DNA of 64,000 nt. It comes from Erysipelotrichaceae bacterium. Its GTDB lineage: Bacteria; Bacillota_I; Bacilli_A; Erysipelotrichales; Erysipelotrichaceae. Positions within the stretch are counted from its first letter, which is position 1. Every line of letters starts with the position of its first letter. The position numbers were made by a program, and so were the translations under genes. The stretch is from assembly GCA_030523555.1 (NCBI GenBank), contig JAUNIH010000001.1, positions 22,995 through 86,994 of the forward strand, given 5' to 3'. Shown one piece after another: positions 34,417 through 43,863 of this stretch. The notes below the pieces were generated by a model. That model saw only the letters and a program-made list of their open reading frames with translations, made no database searches and was not told the origin of the DNA.

Positions 34417-35545
34417 AAAGACTCTGATAATTGCGATTGTAGCGATACTTTTTACAATTATCGCACTGATTGGTGGTTCAGTATGGTATACCCTGTCATC
34501 ATTAAATCCTACAAAGGCTTTTCTTAATGGGGAAGTATGTGATGGCGATGCGCCATGTGAAATTACTCCGTTTATCGTAGATGAAGGAGCGTATGGCAAA
34601 TCCACACTGGTAAAACTTGAAGAACAGGGCATTCTTAAAAATGCCAATATCACTTATTACTGGAACAGAATCTTTGGTGGTTTTTCTTTCTATGCCGGAT
34701 ATTTTGAGATTCCTCACACTGTAGATGGTGAACCTATTACCATGGAACAGATTCTGGCATATATCTCCAATCCGGATAATGCCGTACAGGATACGGTTAT
34801 GATCAGATTTGATGAAGGTGATTTTATCAGATCATATGCTGATCTGATTGGAAGATATACAACTGTCAAATCAGAAGATATACTTGCCTACTGGAACAAT
34901 GAGGAAGTAGTAAGAGGCTATATGAGTGAATATCCTTTCCTTACAGAAGAAATATTCAATCCTGATACCAAGTATCTTCTTGAAGGATATCTTTTCCCTG
35001 ATGCCTATGAATTCTTCCAGTATACCAATGAAGACGAAATCACCAGAAAGTTCTTAGACAGAACTCTTGATATCTACAATAAATACATCGACCAGTTTAA
35101 TTCAAGTAAATTATCTGTTCATGAAATATTTACTTTAGCATCAATGGTGCAGTGGGAATCTGGAGACGCTGAAGAAAATGCGCTGATTGCGGGTGTGTTT
35201 ATGAACCGTTTGGAAAATCCGGATTATGAAGATATTCAGATACTGGGATCTACTGTTACCGCGTGCTACGCCTTTGATCTTACAAAGGATGAATGTGCTG
35301 CCCATGGTGATGAAACCCAGTATACATGGCAGGATAATCCATACAATACCTATACCAACAGCGGACTGCCTCCAGGACCTGTCTGCTGTCCTAATGAAAT
35401 CTCTATCTACGGTGTCTTAAACGCCGATCAGTCTGCCGGTTACTACTACTTTATCGGTGATATCTGTTATGGTACTGGCACAGTATTCGCAAGAACAGCT
35501 GCTGAACACGAATCAAATATCGCAAAATATATCAGCTGTCAGTAA
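34388..35545 (+). CDS. mltG: MltG endolytic transglycosylase (YceG family)
   Basis: Cuts nascent peptidoglycan strands at the membrane. It has a lysine-rich N-terminus, one membrane segment (about residues 13-34), and the YceG domain, with the catalytic Glu in ASMVQWESGD and the following LIAGVFMNRLEN, then SGLPPGPVCCPNEISI. 386 residues. The start is ATG 34388; a GTG six bases upstream (34382) is possible. It overlaps DUF1292 and leads into udk and greA, the usual Firmicutes order. Confidence 0.93.
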   Translation: MKKKKKKNSKKTLIIAIVAILFTIIALIGGSVWYTLSSLNPTKAFLNGEVCDGDAPCEITPFIVDEGAYGKSTLVKLEEQGILKNANITYYWNRIFGGFSFYAGYFEIPHTVDGEPITMEQILAYISNPDNAVQDTVMIRFDEGDFIRSYADLIGRYTTVKSEDILAYWNNEEVVRGYMSEYPFLTEEIFNPDTKYLLEGYLFPDAYEFFQYTNEDEITRKFLDRTLDIYNKYIDQFNSSKLSVHEIFTLASMVQWESGDAEENALIAGVFMNRLENPDYEDIQILGSTVTACYAFDLTKDECAAHGDETQYTWQDNPYNTYTNSGLPPGPVCCPNEISIYGVLNADQSAGYYYFIGDICYGTGTVFARTAAEHESNIAKYISCQ

Positions 35546-35556
35546 GGAGAATATTT

Positions 35557-36195
35557 ATGGAAATCAATAAACCTCTGATTATCGGTATTGCCGGAGGAAG
35601 CTGCTCTGGCAAGACAAGTATTGCCAATATACTCTGTGCCTATTTTGAAACATCAAATTCCATCAACATCATTCGAGAAGATGACTACTACAAGGATCAG
35701 TCTTCCAAGTCTATGGAAGAAAGAACAAAGACCAACTATGATCATCCTCATGCCTTTGATTTTGATCTGATGGCCGAACATTTAAGGATGCTGGTGAATA
35801 ATCAGAGTATTGAAAAACCGACATATGACTATACTGTACATAACAGATCTGATGTTACAGAGATTGTAAATCCGACAGATGTCATTATCATTGAAGGTTT
35901 ATTTGCCTTATATACTCCTGAAATAAGAGATATGGAAGACATCAAGATCTTTGTGGATACACCTGCTGATGTACGTTTTATCAGAAGACTCAAAAGAGAC
36001 GTCAAAGAAAGAAACAGATCAGTTGATTCCATCACTACTCAATATCTTGAGACTGTTAAACCAATGCACGATCAGTTTATTGAACCAAGTAAACAGTACG
36101 CTCATATCATCATTCCTGAAGGCAAAAAGAATACTGTAGCGATTGATCTTCTGATTACCAAAATCAATAGTATTCTTGCAGAAAAGATGCTATAA
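35557..36195 (+). CDS. udk: Uridine kinase
   Basis: Phosphorylates uridine and cytidine for pyrimidine salvage. Walker A is GGSCSGKTS (residues 11-19), with the nucleoside-binding DDYYKDQ and the NYDHPHAFDFDL stretch, and a lid region RRLKRDVKERNRS. 212 residues, full length. Ribosome site AAGGAG. It lies between mltG and greA. Confidence 0.96.
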   Translation: MEINKPLIIGIAGGSCSGKTSIANILCAYFETSNSINIIREDDYYKDQSSKSMEERTKTNYDHPHAFDFDLMAEHLRMLVNNQSIEKPTYDYTVHNRSDVTEIVNPTDVIIIEGLFALYTPEIRDMEDIKIFVDTPADVRFIRRLKRDVKERNRSVDSITTQYLETVKPMHDQFIEPSKQYAHIIIPEGKKNTVAIDLLITKINSILAEKML

Positions 36196-36215
36196 TTTCA
36201 AAGTTGGAGGTTATT

Positions 36216-36680
36216 ATGGAAGACAAATTTTATGTGACCGAAGAAGGTCTTGCGGACCTTAAAAAAGAACTTGAAACTTTAATACATGTAACAAGAGAAG
36301 AAGTTATCGAAGAACTCAAAGCTGCCCGTGCACAGGGTGACTTATCCGAAAACGCCGATTATGATGCAGCCAGAGATCATCAGGCAAAAGTTGAAGCGAG
36401 AATCAAGGAACTGGAATACCAGATTAAGAATTCCGAAATCATCTCTGATCGAAAATCTACAAAGATCGTCAGAATCGGTTCAACTGTTGAACTCGAAGAA
36501 CTTGATACAAAGACAACATTAACCTATAAGATTGTCGGTTCAGTAGAAGCTGATCCGCTTAACGGTTTACTGTCTAACGTAACTCCTATGGCTGTCGCTA
36601 TTCTTGATCAGCGTGTAGGTGATATTGTTACAGTTCAGGTTGAAAAACCATACGATGTTAAAATTTTAAAGATTTCTTAA
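36216..36680 (+). CDS. greA: Transcription elongation factor GreA
   Basis: Rescues backtracked RNA polymerase by stimulating transcript cleavage. It has an N-terminal coiled coil (about residues 5-75, with the tip acidic pair in DLSENADYDAAR) and the C-terminal FKBP-like domain; 154 residues. I chose ATG 36216 with GGAGG seven bases upstream. TATAAT at 36191-36196, at the end of udk, could give it its own promoter. A terminator follows. Confidence 0.96.
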   Translation: MEDKFYVTEEGLADLKKELETLIHVTREEVIEELKAARAQGDLSENADYDAARDHQAKVEARIKELEYQIKNSEIISDRKSTKIVRIGSTVELEELDTKTTLTYKIVGSVEADPLNGLLSNVTPMAVAILDQRVGDIVTVQVEKPYDVKILKIS

Positions 36681-36704
36681 GGAATTTCAGAAAATTTTAC
36701 GAAT

Positions 36705-36734
36705 AATGAGCAGAAGGGATTCTACTCATTTTTT
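36705..36734 (+). terminator. Terminator of greA, abutting the next start codon
   Basis: Stem AATGAG/CTCATT, one C-A mismatch, AGAA/TTCT, loop GGGA, then six T. The ATG of the next gene follows at once. Confidence 0.88.
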
Positions 36735-37400
36735 ATGTCTAAATATGTACTCTTGATAATTCTTATTATTCTTAATATTATCGGATTCAATTATCTCTTT
36801 TATCTGAATGATAATCTTCAGAGTTTTGAAGTTGTAATTCATGATATTCCTGTACTGATAAATAAAAAGGAAATCAGTCTTTACAGTACAGATGATTTTG
36901 TCTTTGAAGAATATTTTGAGGTAATAGGGAATGACAGATATTCATATGATTATTCATTTGATGAAGATAATATTAATCTTTATATCTATTCTGATGATTT
37001 CAGACAGTCATATGCCTATCCATATCTGATTCTTGAAGTTCCCATTGTTACAGAAGTAATATATGAAACAGTCTATATTGAAACTTCTTCTTCGCAGATC
37101 ATAAATGAAAGCCCGCCTATCAGCAGTTTTTCAGAACCTTCAGTATCTCTGCCCGAAGTTCATATACCAGAAAACAATAAACCTGCAGAGAGTTCTTTCA
37201 CTGTTACAAACAGCAGTCTTTCATATCCTCTTAATACGGATATGGGTACTATCTTATCGGGCATTTCATCTTCATTTGTATCAGACTGCTATGTCAGCGT
37301 CGATTATGCCGAGCTTAATCCTTCAGTACCTGGAACCAATAATGTCTATCTGTATTCCCAGGATGGAAATAGCGGGGTTATAGGAGTGAATATCCAATGA
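36735..37400 (+). CDS. Membrane-anchored extracellular protein, unknown, before comEA
   Basis: A 221-residue protein with an N-terminal membrane segment (residues 4-23) and an acidic, Tyr-rich outer part, a Ser/Pro-rich spacer (about 125-155) and a short beta-like ending. I do not recognise a family. The ATG lies right after the terminator T tract and has no near ribosome site (AGAAGGGA is 15 bases away, within the stem), so translation should be weak or the true start may differ. Its stop overlaps the comEA start (ATGA), which points to a role with the DNA-uptake genes or the envelope. Confidence 0.7.
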   Translation: MSKYVLLIILIILNIIGFNYLFYLNDNLQSFEVVIHDIPVLINKKEISLYSTDDFVFEEYFEVIGNDRYSYDYSFDEDNINLYIYSDDFRQSYAYPYLILEVPIVTEVIYETVYIETSSSQIINESPPISSFSEPSVSLPEVHIPENNKPAESSFTVTNSSLSYPLNTDMGTILSGISSSFVSDCYVSVDYAELNPSVPGTNNVYLYSQDGNSGVIGVNIQ

Positions 37401-37876
37401 AAAGTATAATCAATATATTCATTTTGTGTCTTATATTTTTAGGAATAATATATTCTTCTGTATCGGTTTCCTATGATGATTTCAGCTCAGAAGATTTTAT
37501 AACTGTCGAAATAAAAGGGGAGGTTAAAGAAGATACAACCTTAACAGTTGAAAGAGGTACATCCTTGGAAGAAATCGTAAATGATATAGAACTTACAGAT
37601 GAGAGTGATTTAAGCACACTTTCTTTAATGAAGGTGCTTAAGGATCAGGAAATAATCGTCATACCTGTTAAGGATGATAACAGTGATCTGATATCCATTA
37701 ATGGCGCTGATTCTGATACATTATGCAGACTTCCCGGTATAGGACCGGAACTGGCTGAAAGAATTATCACATACAGAGAACAGAACGGATCTTTCTCTGC
37801 CTTGGAGGATCTCAAGAAAGTAAAAGGGATAGGTGATGTCAAATTTGAAAAAATTAAAGATCTCATCTGTCTATAA
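37397..37876 (+). CDS. comEA: ComEA-like DNA receptor
   Basis: A 159-residue protein with an N-terminal membrane segment (residues 5-22), an SLBB-like part (about 35-95) and two helix-hairpin-helix motifs at the C-terminus (CRLPGIGPELAERIITYR, then KKVKGIGDVKFEKIK). ComEA binds double-stranded DNA outside the membrane and passes it to ComEC, which is the next gene and overlaps it by 41 bases. Confidence 0.93.
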   Translation: MKSIINIFILCLIFLGIIYSSVSVSYDDFSSEDFITVEIKGEVKEDTTLTVERGTSLEEIVNDIELTDESDLSTLSLMKVLKDQEIIVIPVKDDNSDLISINGADSDTLCRLPGIGPELAERIITYREQNGSFSALEDLKKVKGIGDVKFEKIKDLICL

Positions 37877-39656
37877 GATTCTTTTGCTGGTGATATTATG
37901 TTTCTATTTTCAAAACCCCATTATATTACTTGGAGCCTTTCTTTTTATTGCCTTAAATGACCGAAGAAACATCATTATATTTGTCTTATTATTTGGCCTG
38001 CTGATTCTTATTAATCAGTTCAAAAGTGATTTTATTTCTTATGGAATAGTTGACTATAAAAGCGGAAGATACTATATCGTTGACAAGCTTCTGTATAAGG
38101 TTAAAACGGAATCCAGTACAGAACTGCAAAGCGGGGATATTGTTCATTTTAAAGATAAAGGAACAGACAATGATGTCAGTACGCAACTGTCGAGAAATAT
38201 TATTTATATCTGTAATAATCCTGAAAAGATATCTTCTTTTGAATTAAGAGAATATTTCTACAGCTGTATCGATAATCTTGATGATTCATTAAGACCATAT
38301 CTCAAGAAGTTTATCTACAACATAACTGACTATGAGAATACGCAGTACGTTATAGGATACGGACTGATGGCTTATTATTTCTTTGGATATCTCTACCGTA
38401 AAAACAGATATATCGGGTTTGTTTCTGTAATGGTGTTTTCTTTATTATTCTCTTTTCAGGTCAAATTCTTTCTGATAATAATTCTATTCATTCTGGATTT
38501 TATGGAAGCTGATTATATCGATAAATATTTTATGAGAATATATCTTCTGGTGCTTATAAATAAGAATTTTATCAGTAACTATTCCATTCTTATTCCCTGT
38601 ATTATAGGACTGTTTAATCTGTTCAGGTCGAAACTCAGTTTCCGCAATTTCTTTTTTATTCTGAATATCAGTCTTTTTCATGAGATAAATCTCATTTCAT
38701 CTTTAATGTATCCCTTGTTTATAAAATTTCAGATTGTTCTTTTTGGTTTTACAATGGCATTTCTAGTATGTCCTTTTATAAAACCTCTGTATTCAATTCT
38801 TCTGAATATCTATTCTTTATACTGTTCTTTGAACATATCCATAAGGGGAAGACTCGGTATCCTGAGCCTTATATTTATGTATTTTGCATACAGAAAATAT
38901 GAATTCAGGGATATATATGTTTCATTACTGATTATTCTTTTATGTGTCTGTCCATTGAATGATATCTTCTTTCATGTGACTTATATTGATGTAGGGCAGG
39001 GTAATGCAACTCTGATACGCAATATTCTGCATGGTAAAACCGTGCTTATTGATACCGGTTCTTCGTATAACTATCTCAAACTGAAGTCATATCTGTTTTC
39101 GGAATCTGTATATAAAATCGATTATCTTGTGATTACGCATATGGACAGTGATCATAGCGGCAACATCGAAAATCTTCAGAAAGATTTTAAAATAGACAAT
39201 ATCATTTATGATAAGCAGGATATCATCTGTGACAGGATTCATCTTAAAAATTATGATATCGGTATCTATGATAACGATAATGATAATTCACTTGTGTATT
39301 CAATGAATGTGGATAGTTATGACTTTCTGTTTACGGGAGATATATCTTCGGATGTGGAGATGGGTTTTATTAATAAATTCGGACCATTTAAGTGTGATTT
39401 CTATCAGGCATCACACCATGGTTCATATACCGGCAACAGTGATTATATGATCAGGAATATACTGCCCAGATATGCGATTATAAGTACTTCGGGAATGTAT
39501 AATCATCCTGCCGCTGAAACCATTCAGACATTTGATAACTATAAGGTAAAATACTTCATTACCAGAGATACCGGAAATGTAAGAATAGATATCAGTCGAT
39601 ATTATGATTTGATAACTTTAAGTAAAAAGGGTTTTGTTATAATTAAGGGGAAATGA
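37836..39656 (+). CDS. comEC: ComEC/Rec2 DNA-uptake channel
   Basis: A polytopic membrane protein of 606 residues. The membrane part with the competence domain fills about residues 10-385, and the C-terminal metallo-beta-lactamase-like part has HMDSDHSGN (near 430) and ASHHGSYTGN. ComEC moves single-stranded DNA into the cell. It is shorter than the 776-residue Bacillus protein, with a reduced N-terminal OB region. I chose ATG 37836 with GGGATAGG upstream over the GTG three bases earlier. It overlaps holA by four bases. Confidence 0.9.
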   Translation: MSNLKKLKISSVYKILLLVILCFYFQNPIILLGAFLFIALNDRRNIIIFVLLFGLLILINQFKSDFISYGIVDYKSGRYYIVDKLLYKVKTESSTELQSGDIVHFKDKGTDNDVSTQLSRNIIYICNNPEKISSFELREYFYSCIDNLDDSLRPYLKKFIYNITDYENTQYVIGYGLMAYYFFGYLYRKNRYIGFVSVMVFSLLFSFQVKFFLIIILFILDFMEADYIDKYFMRIYLLVLINKNFISNYSILIPCIIGLFNLFRSKLSFRNFFFILNISLFHEINLISSLMYPLFIKFQIVLFGFTMAFLVCPFIKPLYSILLNIYSLYCSLNISIRGRLGILSLIFMYFAYRKYEFRDIYVSLLIILLCVCPLNDIFFHVTYIDVGQGNATLIRNILHGKTVLIDTGSSYNYLKLKSYLFSESVYKIDYLVITHMDSDHSGNIENLQKDFKIDNIIYDKQDIICDRIHLKNYDIGIYDNDNDNSLVYSMNVDSYDFLFTGDISSDVEMGFINKFGPFKCDFYQASHHGSYTGNSDYMIRNILPRYAIISTSGMYNHPAAETIQTFDNYKVKYFITRDTGNVRIDISRYYDLITLSKKGFVIIKGK

Positions 39657-40612
39657 TTTATGTAATAAGCGGTAAGGAAGAACTTTTTATCAGAGATAAA
39701 ATTGATGAGATATGTACTGATGATGCGGATATTGCCAAAATGAACGGCTCTGAAAAGAGTTTTTCGCTTATGGAGATGCTGGAATACTGTAATGCTTCAT
39801 CTTTGTTTGCGAGTAAGAATATTGTTCTGGTGAAAGATCCTGTTTTTTTATGCCGTAAATATGATGAAAAAGAGACTGAAAAACTGATGGATTATATCAG
39901 TAATCCCATATACGAAACAGATCTGGTATTCTATACATTTGAAAACAGGTTCAATGAAAAACTTGGTGTGTATAAACAGGTATGCAAAAACGCTCAGGTT
40001 ATAAAATGTGATGGTGTTGATGCCCGAAACTATGAAGCGTATGCGATGAAAACCATTAATGAGAGAAAACTTTCTATAGACAGAGATTCGATGAGATATC
40101 TTGTATCGGTATGTGGGAATAATGCTTCATTGCTGAATAAGAATCTGGATATTCTTTCTTTATATCCTGAAAGTATCAGCCGTAAGGTCATTGATTCTTT
40201 ATGTACTATCCAGGAAAGTGAAAGTGCCTATGATTTTATCAATGCCTATATAGACAGAAACTACAGCAGGGCCATAGAACTTTTAAGACAGTATCTGAAG
40301 GATGAGGATTCTGTACTGGCGGTAATAGGTACTTTAGCTGCACAGCTCAGATTTATGTATCAGTTTATCTATTATGATAAAAAAGGCTATAAAACTTATG
40401 ATATAGCTTCTGTTTTAAAGTGCACTCCATACCGTGCCAATAAGACAAAAGAAATGATACATAAAATCAGTGCTGATGAAATCATGAGACTTCTTAATGA
40501 TCTTTCAGCTGTAGAACTTCAGTGCAAATATGACAGTTCTGTTTTGAACAGTTCATTACTGGAGATGTTCATACTGAAGAATATGAAAGGGAAATCCTAT
40601 GCAGGCCATTAA
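39653..40612 (+). CDS. holA: DNA polymerase III delta subunit
   Basis: A clamp-loader subunit that opens the beta clamp; 319 residues. It starts with the family pattern MIYVISGKEELFIRDKI, and the C-terminal collar domain has ELLRQYLKDEDSVLAVIGTLAAQLR. The comEC-holA order is common in Firmicutes. Its start overlaps comEC (ATGA) and its end overlaps the next gene by 14 bases. Confidence 0.93.
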   Translation: MIYVISGKEELFIRDKIDEICTDDADIAKMNGSEKSFSLMEMLEYCNASSLFASKNIVLVKDPVFLCRKYDEKETEKLMDYISNPIYETDLVFYTFENRFNEKLGVYKQVCKNAQVIKCDGVDARNYEAYAMKTINERKLSIDRDSMRYLVSVCGNNASLLNKNLDILSLYPESISRKVIDSLCTIQESESAYDFINAYIDRNYSRAIELLRQYLKDEDSVLAVIGTLAAQLRFMYQFIYYDKKGYKTYDIASVLKCTPYRANKTKEMIHKISADEIMRLLNDLSAVELQCKYDSSVLNSSLLEMFILKNMKGKSYAGH

Positions 40613-41777
40613 GCAGCTATACAAGATAGGTTATGGGCCTTCCAGTTCACATACGATAGCGCCATACCGTTTAATGAAACTTTATAAGGAATATTATCCT
40701 GAAACAGATCATTATGAAATTACGCTTGGTGGATCTATTGCCTTGACAGGAAAGGGACATGCGACTGATAAAATCATTGAAAGAGCACTGGAGAGCAAAG
40801 ATATTGATTTCAGATATGTTACCGATATCAAAGACAACCTGATAAATGTAAAAGGGTATAACGGCAATAAGGAATATCCTGTATGGCATGGTAAATCCTT
40901 GGGTGGAGGAGCCATATCGGTAGAAGAGATACATGTTATAGATGAAGATGAAGTCTATAAAGAAAACGATTTTGTAAGTATAAAGAAATATCTTTCAGTA
41001 AACAAGTGTTCATTATTGGAATATGTATATAAATATGAACCAGATCTTAAGGAACATCTCAATAAATGTATCGATGTCATTATTGAGACTGTTGAAGAGG
41101 GTTTAAGGAATGAAGGAGTTCTCAATGAGAAACTTAATTATTCATATATCGCTAAGGAACTTTATGAAAAAGCTGAATCGGACAGAGATTATCTGATGGC
41201 CTATTCTTATGCGGCATGCGAACAGAATGCCAGTGGAAGGCTGATGGTTACTTCTCCGACTTTAGGGGCAAGCGGGATAATATCGGCACTGGTATATTAT
41301 TTAAAAATCAATAAGAAATATGATAATGATTTGATATGTGATTTTCTGGCAGTAGCTGGTGTTTTCGGCAACTGCATTAAACACAACGCTTCCATAGCGG
41401 GTTCAATAGGGGGATGTCAGGCGGAAATCGGTACGGCGTGTTCCATGGCCAGTGCTGGATTGTCTTATTTGAAGGGTTATGACCTGGAATCTGTTGAATA
41501 TGCTGCAGAAATGGGCGTAGAACACTTCCTTGGTCTGACATGTGATCCGGTACTGGGTTATGTCATTATTCCATGTATTGAAAGAAATGCGATAGGTTTA
41601 CTGAAAGCCATAGACTGTTCATATCTTGCGGGACAGCTCAATAATGTCAAGAAGAATGTCATATCTTTTGATTCGGTAGTCAAGACGATGAACTATACCG
41701 GTAAGAAAATAGCTGTAGAATTAAGGGAAACTTCACTTGGAGGTTTATCTAAGGAATATGTTGAAGAAAAAGCCTGA
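40599..41777 (+). CDS. L-serine dehydratase (iron-sulfur type), compact single chain
   Basis: Turns L-serine into pyruvate and ammonia. The beta part (GYGPSSSHTIAPYRL, ITLGGSIALTGKGHATDK) and the alpha part (SGRLMVTSPTLGASG, NASIAGSIGGCQAEIGTA, CDPVLGYVIIPCIERNA) are fused. The three cysteines of the [4Fe-4S] cluster are in GCQ, CDP and PCIER. At 392 residues it is shorter than the 454 of E. coli SdaA, mainly through a smaller beta part. Ribosome site AAAGGGA. It overlaps holA and the U32 gene. Confidence 0.9.
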   Translation: MQAIKQLYKIGYGPSSSHTIAPYRLMKLYKEYYPETDHYEITLGGSIALTGKGHATDKIIERALESKDIDFRYVTDIKDNLINVKGYNGNKEYPVWHGKSLGGGAISVEEIHVIDEDEVYKENDFVSIKKYLSVNKCSLLEYVYKYEPDLKEHLNKCIDVIIETVEEGLRNEGVLNEKLNYSYIAKELYEKAESDRDYLMAYSYAACEQNASGRLMVTSPTLGASGIISALVYYLKINKKYDNDLICDFLAVAGVFGNCIKHNASIAGSIGGCQAEIGTACSMASAGLSYLKGYDLESVEYAAEMGVEHFLGLTCDPVLGYVIIPCIERNAIGLLKAIDCSYLAGQLNNVKKNVISFDSVVKTMNYTGKKIAVELRETSLGGLSKEYVEEKA

Positions 41778-43794
41778 ACTCTTGGCTCCTGCCGGTAATA
41801 TGGAAAATCTTAAAGTCGCCATAAATGCCGGGGCTGATGCGCTGTATCTTGGTGCAAAGAACTTTTCAGCGAGAGCTTTCGCTGATAATTTTACAGATGA
41901 AGAACTTAAAGAAGCAGTTATATACGCTCATGAAAGAGGTGTTAAGGTATATGTGACCATAAACACATTACTTAATGAAAAGGAACTGGAAAACGCAAAA
42001 AAGCTCGTCAAATACTGTTATGAGATTAATGCTGATGCCTTACTGATACAGGATCTTGGTTTATATTACTGGATTATAAATAATTATCCTGATTTTGAAA
42101 TACACTGTTCAACGCAGATGCATGTCTCCAATATCTCGGGAATAAGAACTGCGAAGAAACTGGGATTCAAAAGAGTTGTCATACCTAGAGAATCTGATCT
42201 TGAATTCATTAAAAAGGCATGTGATGAAGATATTGAAATTGAAACATTTGTCCATGGTGCCATCTGTGTATCCTATTCCGGACAGTGCCTGATGTCAGCC
42301 TTTACCAAAAACCGTTCCGCCAATAAAGGAATGTGTGCCCAGTGCTGCCGTCTTAAATATTCATTGAAAGATAATAATGGAAAAAGAATCATCACTGATA
42401 CCGATTATCTTTTATCGCCTAAAGACATGTGTCTTATAAATGATATCCCGTTACTTGCTGATGCGGGTGTATCATCATTCAAGATTGAAGGAAGAATGAA
42501 ATCGGCTGCCTATGTCGGGTATGTAACATCTTTATACCGCAAAGCCATTGATTCATATTGCGATAATAATATCCCTTATATCATTTCTGAAGAAGAAATG
42601 AATAATCTCAAAGTATTATTCAACCGTAATTTTACTGATGATTATCTCTTTGATAAGGGTAATCTTTTCGGTCAGATTACACCTAATCATCTGGGTTTAA
42701 AAATAGGGGAGACTACAGGTTACCGTAACGGGAAACTTTATTTCAGACTTGACAGAGATCTGAATCAGTTTGACGGCATACGCATCGGTGATTACGGATG
42801 TATTGTCAACAGACTCTATAAAGATGAACTTCTTGTCAATAAAGGTTTAAAAGGGGAGATTGTTTCTATCGAATGTAAGGAAAATATCAGGGGTACTGTC
42901 TACAAAACCCAGGATTATATACTTGAAAAAAATGTACTGGATTTTAAAGAAAAGAAAGTACCGGTAAACATAACGGCAGATATTTATCCTGATCAGAAGA
43001 TAAGAGCGAAAATATCATTTAAAGATATGGTTATGGATTATGAAAGTGAAATCATTCCTTCAAAAGCCATAAATAAACCCTTAAGTGAAGATAATATCAT
43101 CAGGCAGTTATCAAAGCTTAATGATACGGTTTACTGTCTTAATGAGATTAAGGTTAATACCAGCGATTCTTTTGTCCCTGTAAGCGAACTGAACGCCTTC
43201 AGAAGAGAACTTACAGAAAAGTTTAATGAATACAGGTTAAAATCATTTAAACGTTCTGAAACTGTTTTAAATACTTATTTCAGGGATATAGATGATGAAG
43301 ATAAATTAAGTAATGATATCTATCAGGATAATGAACTTCATATAGACAATAAAGTATATAAGAACAGTGGTGTAATCAATCATGATGATTATGATTATGA
43401 TGATATCCTGGTATCTGATTTTGGCGGTATATTGTCTGATAAGGATAAGATTGCTGCATCATCATTAAACTGTCTTAATTCATATACCTATGAGTTTTTA
43501 AAAAGAACGGGTTTCAGACATGTAATTCTTTCTTTGGAATCAAAAGATAATGAAGTAAAAGATCTGATGGATGCCTACAGCGAAAGAACAGGTAAAATGA
43601 TACATCCATTAAGATATCAGAGTGGTTCAAGAACACTTATGTATATACATAGTGATCCTTTTTCAAGGTATATGAATGATGGTAATAAATATACTCTGAA
43701 TGATGGAAACAATACCTATAGAATCATTAAAGAGAATGATGTTTTAATGATTAAGGAAGATAAAGAAGATATCATTCAATATATATGTCTGTAA
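41758..43794 (+). CDS. Peptidase U32-family protein, probable RNA hydroxylation enzyme (RlhA/TrhP-like)
   Basis: A 678-residue member of the U32 family. The N-terminal barrel starts PELLAPAGNMENLKVAI and holds the family markers HCSTQMHVSN, CVSYSGQCLMSAF, GMCAQCCRLKY and SSFKIEGRMKS, where the Cys residues probably bind an iron-sulfur cluster. Long members with a C-terminal extension hydroxylate 23S rRNA (RlhA) or tRNA (TrhP), so RNA modification is more likely than proteolysis. The start is ATG 41758, overlapping the upstream stop; a TTG at 41761 would fit the AAGGA spacing better. Confidence 0.88.
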   Translation: MLKKKPELLAPAGNMENLKVAINAGADALYLGAKNFSARAFADNFTDEELKEAVIYAHERGVKVYVTINTLLNEKELENAKKLVKYCYEINADALLIQDLGLYYWIINNYPDFEIHCSTQMHVSNISGIRTAKKLGFKRVVIPRESDLEFIKKACDEDIEIETFVHGAICVSYSGQCLMSAFTKNRSANKGMCAQCCRLKYSLKDNNGKRIITDTDYLLSPKDMCLINDIPLLADAGVSSFKIEGRMKSAAYVGYVTSLYRKAIDSYCDNNIPYIISEEEMNNLKVLFNRNFTDDYLFDKGNLFGQITPNHLGLKIGETTGYRNGKLYFRLDRDLNQFDGIRIGDYGCIVNRLYKDELLVNKGLKGEIVSIECKENIRGTVYKTQDYILEKNVLDFKEKKVPVNITADIYPDQKIRAKISFKDMVMDYESEIIPSKAINKPLSEDNIIRQLSKLNDTVYCLNEIKVNTSDSFVPVSELNAFRRELTEKFNEYRLKSFKRSETVLNTYFRDIDDEDKLSNDIYQDNELHIDNKVYKNSGVINHDDYDYDDILVSDFGGILSDKDKIAASSLNCLNSYTYEFLKRTGFRHVILSLESKDNEVKDLMDAYSERTGKMIHPLRYQSGSRTLMYIHSDPFSRYMNDGNKYTLNDGNNTYRIIKENDVLMIKEDKEDIIQYICL

Positions 43795-43828
43795 TAAGCT
43801 TTTGTTTATGGAATAACAGGGTATATTT

Positions 43829-43837
43829 TGGTATAAT
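43829..43837 (+). promoter_or_regulatory. Extended -10 promoter of smc
   Basis: TGGTATAAT (TG, one base, then TATAAT) in the 69-bp gap before smc. The -35 is poor, as is usual for extended -10 promoters. The RNA would start about 20 bases before the ATG. Confidence 0.65.
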
Positions 43838-43863
43838 TTTAAAGTCGAATAAGTAGGTAAAGA

